Shown here piece after piece: positions 1-8,525 of a DNA stretch of 51,990 nt. Source of the DNA: Bhargavaea sp. CC-171006. Its GTDB lineage: Bacteria > Bacillota > Bacilli > Bacillales_A > Planococcaceae. Both the position numbers and the translations under genes were made by a program. The notes under the pieces are model-generated. The model had not been told where the DNA came from, did no database searches, and saw only the letters and a program-made list of their open reading frames with translations. Numbering within the stretch: position 1 is the first letter of the stretch; each line of letters opens with the position of its first letter. The stretch is taken from the NCBI RefSeq assembly GCF_009761675.1, contig NZ_QUZH01000018.1:1-51990 (forward strand). Reading direction: 5' to 3'.

Positions 1-69
1 TGATATGCTCCCTTCAAAGCAGACAGAGGAAAAAACAAAACTCTGTTTACTTTGGAGGGAGCTTTTCCT

Positions 70-747
70 ATGGCTTACAAAGGATATTCTCTTGAAGAAA
101 AGATGAAGGTCATCCGAGCTTATGAGAGTGGAATCTCGAAAGCCCGACTCTGCCGGCAATTTGGATTGTCAGAAAGCACATTAAAACAGTGGCTAATCCT
201 ATATAAATCGTTTGGAGAAACCGGTCTTAAGCCCCGTTCGAGATGGAATTCTTATTCAAAGGAACTGAAGCTCTCGGCAATTAAGGATTACTTAAGCGGT
301 CGACTGACACCCAGTGAAATTGTTATCAAATACAGTATCAGCGACCGTTCTGTTTTGAGGGATTGGCTGAAAAAGTATAATGGTCATGGAGAAGTCCCCA
401 AGGGACTTAAGGAACGGAGGGATCCCATGACCAAGGGAAGGAAGACGACCTTAAAAGAGCGGGTTGAGATTGCCCAGCAATGTATCGCATCCGGCAAGGA
501 CTATCAGGGAACAGCCGAAACCTACAAGGTTTCCTATAATCAGGTCTACCAGTGGGTGAAGAAATACGAAGAAGGCCAGGAAGAGGCACTGAAGGACGGA
601 CGCGGACGCAAAAAGGCAGACGAAGAGCTGACCAGCGAGGAGCGTCTGAAGTTGGAGATCAAGCGGATTGAGAAGGAGAATGAGCGCCTTCGGGCTCAGA
701 ATGCACTCCTAAAAAAGTTGGACGAAATCGAAAGGAGGCGTTTCTAA
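70..747 (+). CDS. IS3-family transposase OrfA (helix-turn-helix protein)
   Basis: This is the DNA-binding subunit of the IS3-family transposase. It has three successive helix-turn-helix-like modules (roughly residues 5-55, 65-110 and 125-175), then a charged leucine-zipper-like helix (EEKL/RIEKENERLRAQNALLKKL) at the C-terminus, the part that multimerises in the family. The start at 70 (ATG, MAYKGYS) is preferred over the TTG at 52 because GGAGGG lies at 54-59. At about 225 residues it is longer than many OrfA proteins because of the extra helix-turn-helix unit. The frameshift heptamer lies nine codons before its stop. Confidence 0.9.
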   Translation: MAYKGYSLEEKMKVIRAYESGISKARLCRQFGLSESTLKQWLILYKSFGETGLKPRSRWNSYSKELKLSAIKDYLSGRLTPSEIVIKYSISDRSVLRDWLKKYNGHGEVPKGLKERRDPMTKGRKTTLKERVEIAQQCIASGKDYQGTAETYKVSYNQVYQWVKKYEEGQEEALKDGRGRKKADEELTSEERLKLEIKRIEKENERLRAQNALLKKLDEIERRRF

Positions 748-821
748 GCGGGGTCCGGCAGGAAAACTGTTATCTGGCTATCCGCGAGGTCCATGAGTCG
801 GAAGGACATCCCATTGAATTA

Positions 822-1625
822 TTGTGTGAACTCGCTGGCATTGGCCGATCTTCCTACTATCAATGGCTGAACCGAGTTCCCACGGAAGAAGAGCAATTGA
901 ACCAGGAACTCCTTACAGACATCCGGGAGATTCACAAGGAGCGCAAAGGCATCTACGGATACCGCCGAATGAAGATGGTACTTGAACGCAGGCATGGCCG
1001 CAAATTCAATCACAAGCGGGTATACCGCCTGATGAGACTTGGTGGAATCCAATCGGTCATCCGCCGTAAAAAGAAACGCTATTTTCTATCCACTCCGCAA
1101 CACGTGGCGGAGAACATTCTGAACCGGGAATTTCTTGCGGACAAGCCCAATCAGAAATGGGTCACGGACGTCACGGAGTTCAAGTACGGTGTTGAATCCA
1201 AGGCATACCTGAGTGCAATCCGTGACCTCCATGACGGTTCCATCGTTTCTTATGTCCTGGGCCGTTCCAACAACAATGCATTGGTATTCGAGACATTGGA
1301 TCAAGCCCTGCGGGCTGAACCAGGTGCCCAGCCGATTCTCCACAGTGACCGTGGATTCCAATACACCAGCAGGCAATTCAAGATCAAACTAGATCAGGCT
1401 GGCATCACGCAAAGCATGTCCAGGGTTGGCCGATGCATCGACAATTCGCCGATGGAGTCTTTTTGGGCTGCCTTAAAATGCGAAGAGTATTATTTGAGTA
1501 CATATCAATCGTTTGATGAGCTTAAGAACGCCGTTGATGCATATATCCGTTTTTATAACCACGACCGTCTTCAGGAACGACTAAACGGCCTCAGTCCCAT
1601 TGAATACAGGACTGAAGCCGCTTAA
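822..1625 (+). CDS. IS3-family transposase OrfB (DDE integrase core)
   Basis: This is the catalytic half of the transposase. An HTH_21-like N-terminus (ELAGIGRSSYYQWL, then IHKERKGIYGYRRM) precedes an rve integrase core. The catalytic triad is readable: D in KWVTDVTEF, D in LHSDRGFQYT, and E in SPMESFWAALKCEE. A TTG at 822 is the first possible independent start. However, the frame is open back to the slippery site at 717, so in vivo it is probably made mainly as an OrfAB fusion by -1 frameshifting. It ends 45 bases before the right end of the element. Confidence 0.92.
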   Translation: MCELAGIGRSSYYQWLNRVPTEEEQLNQELLTDIREIHKERKGIYGYRRMKMVLERRHGRKFNHKRVYRLMRLGGIQSVIRRKKKRYFLSTPQHVAENILNREFLADKPNQKWVTDVTEFKYGVESKAYLSAIRDLHDGSIVSYVLGRSNNNALVFETLDQALRAEPGAQPILHSDRGFQYTSRQFKIKLDQAGITQSMSRVGRCIDNSPMESFWAALKCEEYYLSTYQSFDELKNAVDAYIRFYNHDRLQERLNGLSPIEYRTEAA

Positions 1626-1678
1626 TCAATTTTACTTATTTCCTCTGTCTGCTTGACCGGGTGCAGTTCACCATACGG

Positions 1679-2002
1679 TTAGTACCGGAACCCCTGCCAC
1701 GGGGAATATCCACAATGCGAACAACAAGGCATCGGCATTTGAGGATAATGCCCAAATGGTTGCCACTGGCCTCCTCCTGCTCCGTAACTGTCTCCCTGTT
1801 GCCATGGGAAAGACGGAACCGCGTAGACCGGACCCCCGTCAGCTGTAAATTGATCCTGAGCGAACAGAGCCGGATGTTCTCCGTACATCGAGCTTTGACC
1901 ACGTTCTTCGGATGCATATGGAATGGAAAAATCCGGACCCACATGCCACTTGACCTCGTCTTGCTCCCCCGACCACTCGCCGTGAATGCCAGTCATCATC
2001 AT
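1679..2002 (-). CDS. Hypothetical Pro/Gly/aromatic-rich protein
   Basis: This 107-residue ORF has a good ribosome site (AGGGAGGGGG, about 4 bases before the first ATG of an ATG-ATG-ATG run). I do not recognise the family. The N-terminal half is acidic. The C-terminal third is rich in Gly, Pro, Trp, Tyr and Met and holds a CCSHC cysteine/histidine cluster, a composition reminiscent of spore-coat or cell-surface proteins (speculative). Its stop codon lies only 9 bases from the end of the IS at 1-1670, so the element inserted directly behind it. It lies 103 bases downstream of the sigma-54 regulator on the same strand. Overlapping ORFs on both strands are weaker candidates. Confidence 0.5.
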   Translation of the reverse strand: MMMTGIHGEWSGEQDEVKWHVGPDFSIPYASEERGQSSMYGEHPALFAQDQFTADGGPVYAVPSFPWQQGDSYGAGGGQWQPFGHYPQMPMPCCSHCGYSPWQGFRY

Positions 2003-2105
2003 TCCCCCTCCCTGAACCTCCCCTCATCTTATTCATCCGGAGTGCGTTCGGTTATAGGGTCCTTGGGTGTCTCTGGACTCGGCTTTCGTCAGACGCCATT
2101 TCGAT

Positions 2106-3467
2106 TCATGCATCAATCCCATACTGCTTAATCTTTTTATACAAACTAACTCGGGAGATCCCCAGCTTTTTGGCAGCTGCTGTTTTGTTGCCATACGTTT
2201 CCCGCAGGGCTTCGGTGATCCGATTTTTTTCAAGCTGATCCTTTTCAAGAGAAAGTCTCGGCTGTTTCTTCTCTTCGACAAGGTGAGGCATGATGAGTTG
2301 CAGATCGGACAGTCCGATTGTTGGTGTGTCGATCATAATGACGATTCTTTCTGCCATGTTGCGAAGTTCCCGGATATTGCCGGGCCATTCGTAATGATGG
2401 CAGGCCGCGAGCGCTCCTTCGGTTAATTCGGGGGGCTCTTTATCGTATTGATAGCCGAACTCCCGGATAAAGGCCTCCATTAGAGCCGGTATGTCTTCTG
2501 CCCTTTCCCGTAATGGAGGGATGTCGAGTGTGACGACGTTCAGGCGATAGTATAAGTCCTCGCGGAATTTTCCGAGCCGGACCATCTCCTCCAAGTCGCT
2601 GTTCGTGGCAGCGACAATCCGGATGTCCACTTTGATCGGTGAGTGACCGCCAATCCGGTACACTTCCCTTTCCTGCAGAATCCGCAACAGTTTTACTTGC
2701 ATCTCCAATGGGAGTGTTCCGACTTCATCGAGGAACAATGTTCCGCCAGATGCCATCTCCACTTTTCCGGCCTTCCCATTCTTATCGGCCCCCGTGAAGG
2801 CCCCTTTTTCATAGCCGAAAAATTCGCTTTCGAAAAGGGCTTCCGGAATAGCTCCGCAGTTTACGGCGATAAACGGCTTGTCTTTACGGGAGCTTGCTTC
2901 GTGGATCCCTTGGGCGAATAATTCTTTGCCGACTCCGCTCTCCCCTTGGATCAAAATGGTTGCATCTGTTTTCGCCACTTTCAGTGCAAGGTTCTTTACT
3001 GTCTGCAAAGCTGCGCTGCTTCCTTTGACCGTTGATAAGGGTTCATTCAGGTTTTGCTCATTGTACTGATGCTTGATCTTTTGAAGTTCTGAGGTGGTTA
3101 GCGTCAATTTCTCGTTCAACTCAACGATGTTCGAGATGTCCTGATCGATGGATAAGGCACCGAGCAGGTTTCCTTCATCATCTAAAATTGGGGAAGCGCT
3201 GATTTTAATATGTTTGTCAGGACGCGGCTGATGATAAATATTCAAAACATATTCTTTCGTCTTTAATATCTCAAGGATTTTCAGATCCTCTTTCTTGAAA
3301 AACTCATTCATCTTTTTCCCGAGGATCTTTTCAGACGGTATGCCATATAGATTTTCGGCATGTTCGTTCCAAAACTCGACCACGCCATCTGAGTTAATAA
3401 TGGAAATTGCATCATTGCTCGTCTCCAATATTGTCTGCAGATAAAACAGGTGATGCTGATCAGGCAT
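2106..3467 (-). CDS. Sigma-54-dependent transcriptional activator (PAS-AAA+-Fis)
   Basis: This is an enhancer-binding protein of 453 residues. It has an N-terminal PAS domain (about 8-115), a linker, an AAA+ domain (about 145-380) and a Fis-type HTH (AAAKKLGISRVSLYKKIKQ) at the C-terminus. Walker A is GESGVGKE, Walker B is GGTLFLDEV, and the sigma-54-contacting loop is intact as GAFTGA (bases 2788-2805). It diverges from the proline racemase/proline dehydrogenase/BrnQ genes. Their promoter region has a perfect -24/-12 element and an upstream palindrome, so this is very probably their activator, with the PAS domain sensing a ligand such as proline or a derivative (inferred). The start ATG follows GGAGGGGG. 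Confidence 0.95.
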   Translation of the reverse strand: MPDQHHLFYLQTILETSNDAISIINSDGVVEFWNEHAENLYGIPSEKILGKKMNEFFKKEDLKILEILKTKEYVLNIYHQPRPDKHIKISASPILDDEGNLLGALSIDQDISNIVELNEKLTLTTSELQKIKHQYNEQNLNEPLSTVKGSSAALQTVKNLALKVAKTDATILIQGESGVGKELFAQGIHEASSRKDKPFIAVNCGAIPEALFESEFFGYEKGAFTGADKNGKAGKVEMASGGTLFLDEVGTLPLEMQVKLLRILQEREVYRIGGHSPIKVDIRIVAATNSDLEEMVRLGKFREDLYYRLNVVTLDIPPLRERAEDIPALMEAFIREFGYQYDKEPPELTEGALAACHHYEWPGNIRELRNMAERIVIMIDTPTIGLSDLQLIMPHLVEEKKQPRLSLEKDQLEKNRITEALRETYGNKTAAAKKLGISRVSLYKKIKQYGIDA

Positions 3468-3500
3468 CGGATTTACCCCCTCCGGTTGTTAACGCTTACA

Positions 3501-3518
3501 GTTTACACTGTTGTAAAC
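3501..3518. promoter_or_regulatory. Palindromic upstream activating site
   Basis: This is a perfect 7+7 inverted repeat, GTTTACA-CTGT-TGTAAAC, centred about 63 bases upstream of the -24 element and between the divergent activator gene and its likely target operon. The position and symmetry fit the binding site of a dimeric Fis-type HTH. That this regulator binds it is inferred. Confidence 0.65.
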
Positions 3519-3569
3519 CATATGTACATTCAATAAATAAACAATATTGATTTACCGCACTTTAAAAAG

Positions 3570-3587
3570 TTGGCACGCTTCTTGCAT
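3570..3587 (+). promoter_or_regulatory. Sigma-54 (-24/-12) promoter
   Basis: TTGGCACGCTTCTTGCAT matches the sigma-54 consensus TGGCAC-N5-TTGCA exactly, with GG (3572-3573) and GC (3584-3585) separated by 10 bases. It lies 45 bases upstream of the ATG of the racemase-family gene and next to a divergent sigma-54 activator. Transcription should start near 3597. Confidence 0.92.
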
Positions 3588-3631
3588 AGATATAAGGTGA
3601 AGGATTTTTTCTATGCGAAGGAGGATTCTCT

Positions 3632-4615
3632 ATGGTGTTAGCTAAGGACTTCATCCATACAATTGACGCCCACACAATGGGGGAAGCCGCCCGCATCGTG
3701 GTGGATGGGCTGCCCGAAATCCCTGGGCAAACAATGATGCAGAAAAAACAATATATGCAGACTCACCTGGATGCGGTCCGGAAACTGCTCATGCACGAGC
3801 CTCGTGGCCACCTGAATATGTTCGGTGCCATTTTAACCGAACCATGCGAAGCATCCTGCGATCTCGGGGTCATCTTCATGGACAGCGGCGGTTACTTGAA
3901 TATGTGCGGGCATGGAACGATTGCCACAGTCACAATCGCCATCAACCAAGGGCTGATCGAAAAAAAGGACAAGCTCCTTCTTGATACGCCGTCCGGCATC
4001 GTGACGTGCGAAGTGCGCTATGAAAACGGCAAGGTGAAAGAAGTCTCCTTCATCAACGTGCCATCCTTTGTACTGTTGAAAAATGTAAGTGTTTCCACGG
4101 AACAGTACGGTCGTGTATCGATGGATATCGCGTTTGGCGGAAGCTTCTTCTCTATCCTCGACGCCAACCAGTTCGGTCTTCAATTAACCATCGACGAACA
4201 GGACAAGCTGACAGAGCTCGGGTTGGCGATCCGACAGGCCGCAAATGAGCAACTGAAGATTGCACACCCGGAAATTCCGGATATCAACACCGTCGATCTT
4301 GTGGAATTCAGTCTGAAGCGCAATGGCTTCCATTACAGGAACGCCGTCATCTTCGGTGACGGACAAGTGGACCGCTCCCCTTGCGGAACAGGCACTTGCG
4401 CCAAACTTGCCACTCTGGACTTGGAAGAGAACGAAGAGATCATTCAGGAGAGCATCATCGGCTCCCAGTTCAAAGGGGAAATCATCGGGAAAGCGAAAGT
4501 CGGCGAATACGATGCCATCATCCCGAAAATCACAGGTTCCGCCTGGATGACTGGCATGCATCAGTTCACATTGGATGAAACCGATCCTTTCAGCGAAGGA
4601 TTCTTATTAAAATAA
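3632..4615 (+). CDS. Proline racemase / hydroxyproline 2-epimerase family protein
   Basis: This cofactor-independent racemase/epimerase has 327 residues. Both active-site cysteines are present: Cys92 in NMCGHGT and Cys251 in RSPCGTGT. This argues for a two-base racemase or 2-epimerase rather than the related trans-3-hydroxyproline dehydratase, which has lost one cysteine. It is the first gene of a three-gene unit with proline dehydrogenase and a BrnQ-type transporter, behind a sigma-54 promoter. Its likely role is to convert D-proline, or an epimer of hydroxyproline, into a form usable by the next enzyme. Which substrate is used cannot be read from the sequence. GAAGGAGGA precedes the ATG. 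Confidence 0.93.
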   Translation: MVLAKDFIHTIDAHTMGEAARIVVDGLPEIPGQTMMQKKQYMQTHLDAVRKLLMHEPRGHLNMFGAILTEPCEASCDLGVIFMDSGGYLNMCGHGTIATVTIAINQGLIEKKDKLLLDTPSGIVTCEVRYENGKVKEVSFINVPSFVLLKNVSVSTEQYGRVSMDIAFGGSFFSILDANQFGLQLTIDEQDKLTELGLAIRQAANEQLKIAHPEIPDINTVDLVEFSLKRNGFHYRNAVIFGDGQVDRSPCGTGTCAKLATLDLEENEEIIQESIIGSQFKGEIIGKAKVGEYDAIIPKITGSAWMTGMHQFTLDETDPFSEGFLLK

Positions 4616-4630
4616 TCGGAGGTCAGGAAA

Positions 4631-5611
4631 ATGAATGTAACGAAAGATTTCTTTATCATGTTGTCTCAGAACAGGATGTTGAACGGTGCCGCCAAACGAT
4701 GGGGATTAAAGCTTGGCGCGCAATCAGTTGTGGCGGGTACGACCGTCGATGAAATGGTGGAGAGCATCCGCAAACTGAATGCAAGCGGCATCTCCGCCAC
4801 AATCGATAATCTAGGAGAATTCGTCTTTGACAAGGAAGAAGCCCTGCAGGCAAAATTGCAAATCCTTGCCGTGATTGAAGTCATTCATCAACACAACCTG
4901 GATGCGCATATTTCACTGAAACCGACACAGCTTGGCCTCGATGTGGATTATGACTTCTGCCTTGAGAATTTGCGTGAGATTGTTTCAGCAGCCCATGAAT
5001 ACGGAATTTTCGTCAACTTTGATATGGAGGACCATTCCCACCTGCAGCCATCGTTTGATATTCTGGATGAGCTACATAAGGATTATGACAATGTCGGGAC
5101 AGTCATCCAAGCGTACTTTTTCCGTGCGGAGGAGGACATCCAGAAATATAAAGACTACCGTCTCCGGATTGTGAAAGGTGCCTACAAAGAACCTGAAAAC
5201 CTGGCGTACCAGACAAAAGAAGAGATCGATGCGAACTATATCAAATTGATCGAATACCATTTGCTGAACGGAACCTTCACTTCGATCGCCACCCATGACC
5301 ATCACGTCATCAATCACGTAAAGAAATTCGTCAAAGAACACGAAATCCCTAATGACAAATTTGAATTCCAAATGCTTTACGGCTTCCGGAAAGACATGCA
5401 GCTGCAACTTACAAAAGAAGGCTACAACTTCTGCACCTATGTGCCGTTCGGTGTTGATTGGTACGGCTACTTTATGCGCCGTCTCGCGGAACGCCCTCAG
5501 AACCTGAACCTGATTGTAAAACAGACGTTCAATAAGAAAACGAACACCATGATCGGACTCGGCGCCGGCGCTTTCCTGCTCGGCAGAATGACAAAGAAAA
5601 CGAAGCACTGA
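4631..5611 (+). CDS. Proline dehydrogenase (FAD-dependent)
   Basis: This is a monofunctional PRODH of 326 residues, the usual size for Bacillales PutB/FadM proteins. It oxidises L-proline to pyrroline-5-carboxylate and passes electrons to the quinone pool at the membrane. TIM-barrel motifs are visible: LKPTQLG, FVNFDMED, RIVKGAYKE, IATHDH, and the diagnostic C-terminal substrate motif YFMRRLAERPQN. It starts 16 bases after the racemase-family stop with a GGAGG site, so they are co-transcribed. No pyrroline-5-carboxylate dehydrogenase is present in this window, so that step must be encoded elsewhere. Confidence 0.95.
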   Translation: MNVTKDFFIMLSQNRMLNGAAKRWGLKLGAQSVVAGTTVDEMVESIRKLNASGISATIDNLGEFVFDKEEALQAKLQILAVIEVIHQHNLDAHISLKPTQLGLDVDYDFCLENLREIVSAAHEYGIFVNFDMEDHSHLQPSFDILDELHKDYDNVGTVIQAYFFRAEEDIQKYKDYRLRIVKGAYKEPENLAYQTKEEIDANYIKLIEYHLLNGTFTSIATHDHHVINHVKKFVKEHEIPNDKFEFQMLYGFRKDMQLQLTKEGYNFCTYVPFGVDWYGYFMRRLAERPQNLNLIVKQTFNKKTNTMIGLGAGAFLLGRMTKKTKH

Positions 5612-5654
5612 TCCGTTCCATTATTTATACTGACAACTATTAGGGGGAATAAAG

Positions 5655-7016
5655 ATGCAACAAGTGAAAACAGGCCAAATCGTTGCCATTGGTTTCATGC
5701 TGTTTGCGATGTTTTTGGGCGCTGGTAATGTCATCTTTGCCCCTATGGTTGGCCAGCAGGCAGGCACGAACACCTGGATCGCCATGAGCGGTTTCTTGCT
5801 GACAGGTGTAGGGCTCGTATTGCTTGCCATCATAGGGCTTACACGGGGCGGAGGTACTGTGGAGAAATTGGCCGGCCGGGTCCATCCGGTCTTCGCAGTG
5901 ATCTTTTCTGTCCTGCTATTCCTGACGTTGGGACCGATTTATGTCATTCCACGGACCACTTCAGTGGTGTATGAAATCTCCATCTATCCGTTGCTGCCGG
6001 ACACCGCAAATACCAGTCTCATCTTATTCGCATTTTCAGTCGTATTCATTGTCCTGACGGTCATCCTATCTTGGAATACGTCAAAGTTTGTTGATCGACT
6101 CGGCAAAATCATCACTCCAATTTTCGGTATTTTGTTATTACTCTTAATCGTTAAGTCAATCATCACCCCTATGGGTGGATTTGGAACACCGACCGGAGAT
6201 TATGTCACTGCCAGCGGGGCATTTCTGAAAGGGTTTACACAGGGGTACTATACAATGGATGTACTGGCCGCCTTTGTGTTCGGCGGGATTTTCATCAAGT
6301 CCATTGCTGCACTGGGCATCAAATCGAACAAAGAAATATCCAAAGTATTTATCCAGGCGGGGATCATCACAGTCATCGGCCTGGTCATCCTGCAGGTCTC
6401 GATGGCTTGGATCGGGGCGACGAGCCTTGACCAGATCGGTGCCAAGGAAAACGGCGGCGAAGTGTTGGCTCAAAGCGCGGTCGCCCTCTTCGGACAAGTC
6501 GGTATTTTCATCATCGGGACAGTTATCTTCCTGACAGGCATTACAACGAATGTGGCCTGCCTGTCAGCGGTGGCCGAATACTTTGAACGGATTGTACCGT
6601 CGGTGTCTTATAAAAAGTGGCTGCTCATCTTCGCCGCAGTCGGCTTGACCATCACCAACTTCGGATTGACGAGGATCTTGGAACTTGCTTCTCCGATCTT
6701 GCTGTTGCTCTACCCACTGGCCATCGCCCTGATCGTCCTGATCTTCGCGAATAACTTGTTTAAAGGTCGCCGTTCCGTCTATGTAAGCACGATGATCGGC
6801 GTCGGCTTCGTCGCCGTGCTGGATGCACTAAAAGAAGCCAGCATTGCACCGGAAGCGATCAATAACGCATTCAGCTTCATTCCTCTCTTCCAGAACGGCG
6901 CAGGCTGGATTGTGACTGGGGCGGTCGGATTTGTTATCGGCTTGGTCATTTCGAAAAGTAGGCAGGAGCAGGACGATATGATCACGTCGTCTTCAGGAAA
7001 TATTCCAGTGAATTAA
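5655..7016 (+). CDS. brnQ: Branched-chain amino acid:cation symporter family transporter (BrnQ/LIVCS)
   Basis: This 453-residue integral membrane protein has about 12 hydrophobic segments. The N-terminus (IGFMLFAMFLGAGNVIFAP) is characteristic of the LIVCS family. BrnQ proteins import Ile, Leu and Val, and some members also take up proline. Its place as third gene of the sigma-54-controlled proline unit, 43 bases after proline dehydrogenase, suggests that here it imports proline or the racemase substrate (inferred). It has its own AGGGGG site, and a strong hairpin follows at 7040-7085. Confidence 0.9.
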   Translation: MQQVKTGQIVAIGFMLFAMFLGAGNVIFAPMVGQQAGTNTWIAMSGFLLTGVGLVLLAIIGLTRGGGTVEKLAGRVHPVFAVIFSVLLFLTLGPIYVIPRTTSVVYEISIYPLLPDTANTSLILFAFSVVFIVLTVILSWNTSKFVDRLGKIITPIFGILLLLLIVKSIITPMGGFGTPTGDYVTASGAFLKGFTQGYYTMDVLAAFVFGGIFIKSIAALGIKSNKEISKVFIQAGIITVIGLVILQVSMAWIGATSLDQIGAKENGGEVLAQSAVALFGQVGIFIIGTVIFLTGITTNVACLSAVAEYFERIVPSVSYKKWLLIFAAVGLTITNFGLTRILELASPILLLLYPLAIALIVLIFANNLFKGRRSVYVSTMIGVGFVAVLDALKEASIAPEAINNAFSFIPLFQNGAGWIVTGAVGFVIGLVISKSRQEQDDMITSSSGNIPVN

Positions 7017-7039
7017 TTAAGTAGATCCTAATAAAAGGA

Positions 7040-7085
7040 AAGAATCGCCCCTATGCGGCTATCATGCTGCATAGGGGCGATTCTT
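7040..7085. terminator. Bidirectional hairpin terminator
   Basis: A perfect 17-bp stem (AAGAATCGCCCCTATGC / complement) with a 12-base loop lies between the convergent brnQ (plus) and the 42-residue ORF behind the CitMHS gene (minus). T runs are short (TTCTT / CTTTCCTTTT), but the stem is strong in both directions. Confidence 0.8.
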
Positions 7086-7088
7086 GTG

Positions 7089-7217
7089 CTAGATGCAAAG
7101 TAATAAGTTGCATTCTAAGCAGTCTGTTCGACAATTTGAGTAAACACTCAACCGCTCATTGTCATCACTCACGGCTATTGGCTCATCTTCTTTAGTTTCC
7201 CCCGGCTTCAATAACAT
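7089..7217 (-). CDS. Small Cys-rich protein, 42 residues, coupled to CitMHS gene
   Basis: This ORF is below the usual gene-calling limit. Its ATG overlaps the stop of the transporter gene in a TGATG arrangement, the typical signature of translational coupling. A GGGAG lies about 10 bases upstream, and its stop is 3 bases before the terminator hairpin, so the transcript is fully used. The product is acidic in the middle (KEDEP...SDDNER) and ends in four cysteines (NCRTDCLECNLLLCI), spacing C-x4-C-x2-C-x4-C. That could bind metal or attach to the transporter (speculative). No family was recognised. The organisation, not homology, supports it. Confidence 0.5.
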   Translation of the reverse strand: MLLKPGETKEDEPIAVSDDNERLSVYSNCRTDCLECNLLLCI

Positions 7218-8512
7218 CAAAGAATCACTCCCGTAATAACTGCCACGATTGTCATCACAATCGTCGTGCCAAATGCCCACTTGAACACAAACTTCTGATG
7301 GTCCGCCAGTTCGACGCCTGCAAGTCCAATCAATAGGAATGTTGAAGCAGTTAAAGGACTGAGCGGAAAGCCGGTGGTCATCTGTCCCAAGATGGCCGCG
7401 CTGCCGATACTCGCAGCATCGACTCCGTACGCCGCTGCCGTTTCACTCACAATCGGCAAGACGCCAAAGTAAAAGGCATCCGGTGTAAACAGTAGACTGA
7501 GCGGCATTCCTATCAACGCTACGATAATCCCCATCATGCCGCCGACCTCGTCAGGAATGATGCTGACAAGCGCATTGGCCATTTCAGTGATCATGCCTGT
7601 ACCCGACAAAATGCCGGTGAAAATCCCTGCCGCAAAAATGATGGAGACCACTGTAATCATACCCACTGCCTGTGTTCTCACCTGTTCCATCTGGTCATCC
7701 GGCTTTGGATAGTTGATGATGACAGCGATGGCGAATGCCAGCATGAAGATGATCGGAAGCGGAAGCCATACTTTTACAAGTGCGACAATCGTAATAATCG
7801 TCAGCACCAGATTGAACCAGAATAATTTCGGTCGCCTCATCGCTTTATCTTCATCCGACAGTTCCGCATGGAAGTCGTATTGCATATCCGCTATTCCGAG
7901 CCGTTTCCGCTCTTTCCGGCCGATCCAGTATGCCACGAACAATACCCATATAATTCCTGCAATCATTGCCGGGATGACCGGGTTGAAAATGACACTTGCA
8001 TCCAGCTCCAGCGCAGATGCAGCACGCGCTGTAGGACCGCCCCACGGTAGCAAGTTCATGACTCCCGCTCCGAGCGCCACGATTCCCGCCAGCACAATCC
8101 TGCTGATCCCCAATTTAATGTAAAGCGGCAACAACGCCGGGATCGTAATCAGGAATGTCGATGCCCCTGATCCGTCCAGATGTGCGAGCATCGCAATCAC
8201 CGCGGTGCCCACTACTACCTTAAGCGGATCTCCTTTCACTGCCCGCAAAACACGGGAGATGAGCGGGTCGAACAGCCCAGCATTGTTCATCACGCCAAAG
8301 TAAAGGATGGCGAATCCAAGCATAATCCCGGTCGGCACGACGCTGATGACGCCGTCCAGCATGAATCCTCCCATCTCGCTCCAGAAGCCCCCGATTAATG
8401 CGAATACGACTGGAACGATAATCAGCGACACTATCACAGATACCCGCTTCGTCAGGATCAGTGCCAGAAACACCACAATTGTTAGAAAGCCCAACAGAGC
8501 TAACATATTCAT
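7217..8512 (-). CDS. CitMHS-family (citrate-metal type) transporter
   Basis: This 431-residue protein with about 12 membrane segments belongs to the CitMHS family, whose characterised Bacillus members take up metal-citrate complexes with protons. Typical pieces are the repeated HLDGSGAS... and the C-terminal FTPDAFYFGVLPIV region and MTTGFPLSPLTASTFLL. It is third gene of the regulator-atuA-atuA partner unit, so its substrate is probably an organic acid linked to those proteins, not necessarily citrate. AGGGGG is only 3 bases before the first ATG but 8-9 before the ATG at 8506, so translation may start at 8506. Confidence 0.9.
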   Translation of the reverse strand: MNMLALLGFLTIVVFLALILTKRVSVIVSLIIVPVVFALIGGFWSEMGGFMLDGVISVVPTGIMLGFAILYFGVMNNAGLFDPLISRVLRAVKGDPLKVVVGTAVIAMLAHLDGSGASTFLITIPALLPLYIKLGISRIVLAGIVALGAGVMNLLPWGGPTARAASALELDASVIFNPVIPAMIAGIIWVLFVAYWIGRKERKRLGIADMQYDFHAELSDEDKAMRRPKLFWFNLVLTIITIVALVKVWLPLPIIFMLAFAIAVIINYPKPDDQMEQVRTQAVGMITVVSIIFAAGIFTGILSGTGMITEMANALVSIIPDEVGGMMGIIVALIGMPLSLLFTPDAFYFGVLPIVSETAAAYGVDAASIGSAAILGQMTTGFPLSPLTASTFLLIGLAGVELADHQKFVFKWAFGTTIVMTIVAVITGVIL

Positions 8513-8525
8513 TTCCCCCTATTAA

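Larger units (their letters stand above)
1..1670 (+). mobile_element. IS3-family insertion sequence, complete
   Basis: The element begins TGA at base 1 and ends TCA at 1670. The first ~36 bases and the reverse complement of 1635-1670 share a core (AGCAGACAGAGGAAA) plus the outer TGA, giving imperfect terminal inverted repeats with the 5'-TG...CA-3' ends typical of IS3. It carries orfA and orfB in the 0 and -1 frames. The heptamer A_AAA_AAG sits at 711-717 in the correct phase, and the -1 frame is open from 717 straight into orfB, so a fused OrfAB transposase of about 520 residues is predicted. All three DDE residues are visible, so the copy looks functional. The left target duplication lies outside the window; the right flank begins CCATACGG. 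Confidence 0.93.

Noticed and set aside
1661-2131. Plus-strand ORF running out of the first IS
   Set aside because: Its first codons are the IS end and the rest is antisense to the minus-strand hypothetical protein; no ribosome site.
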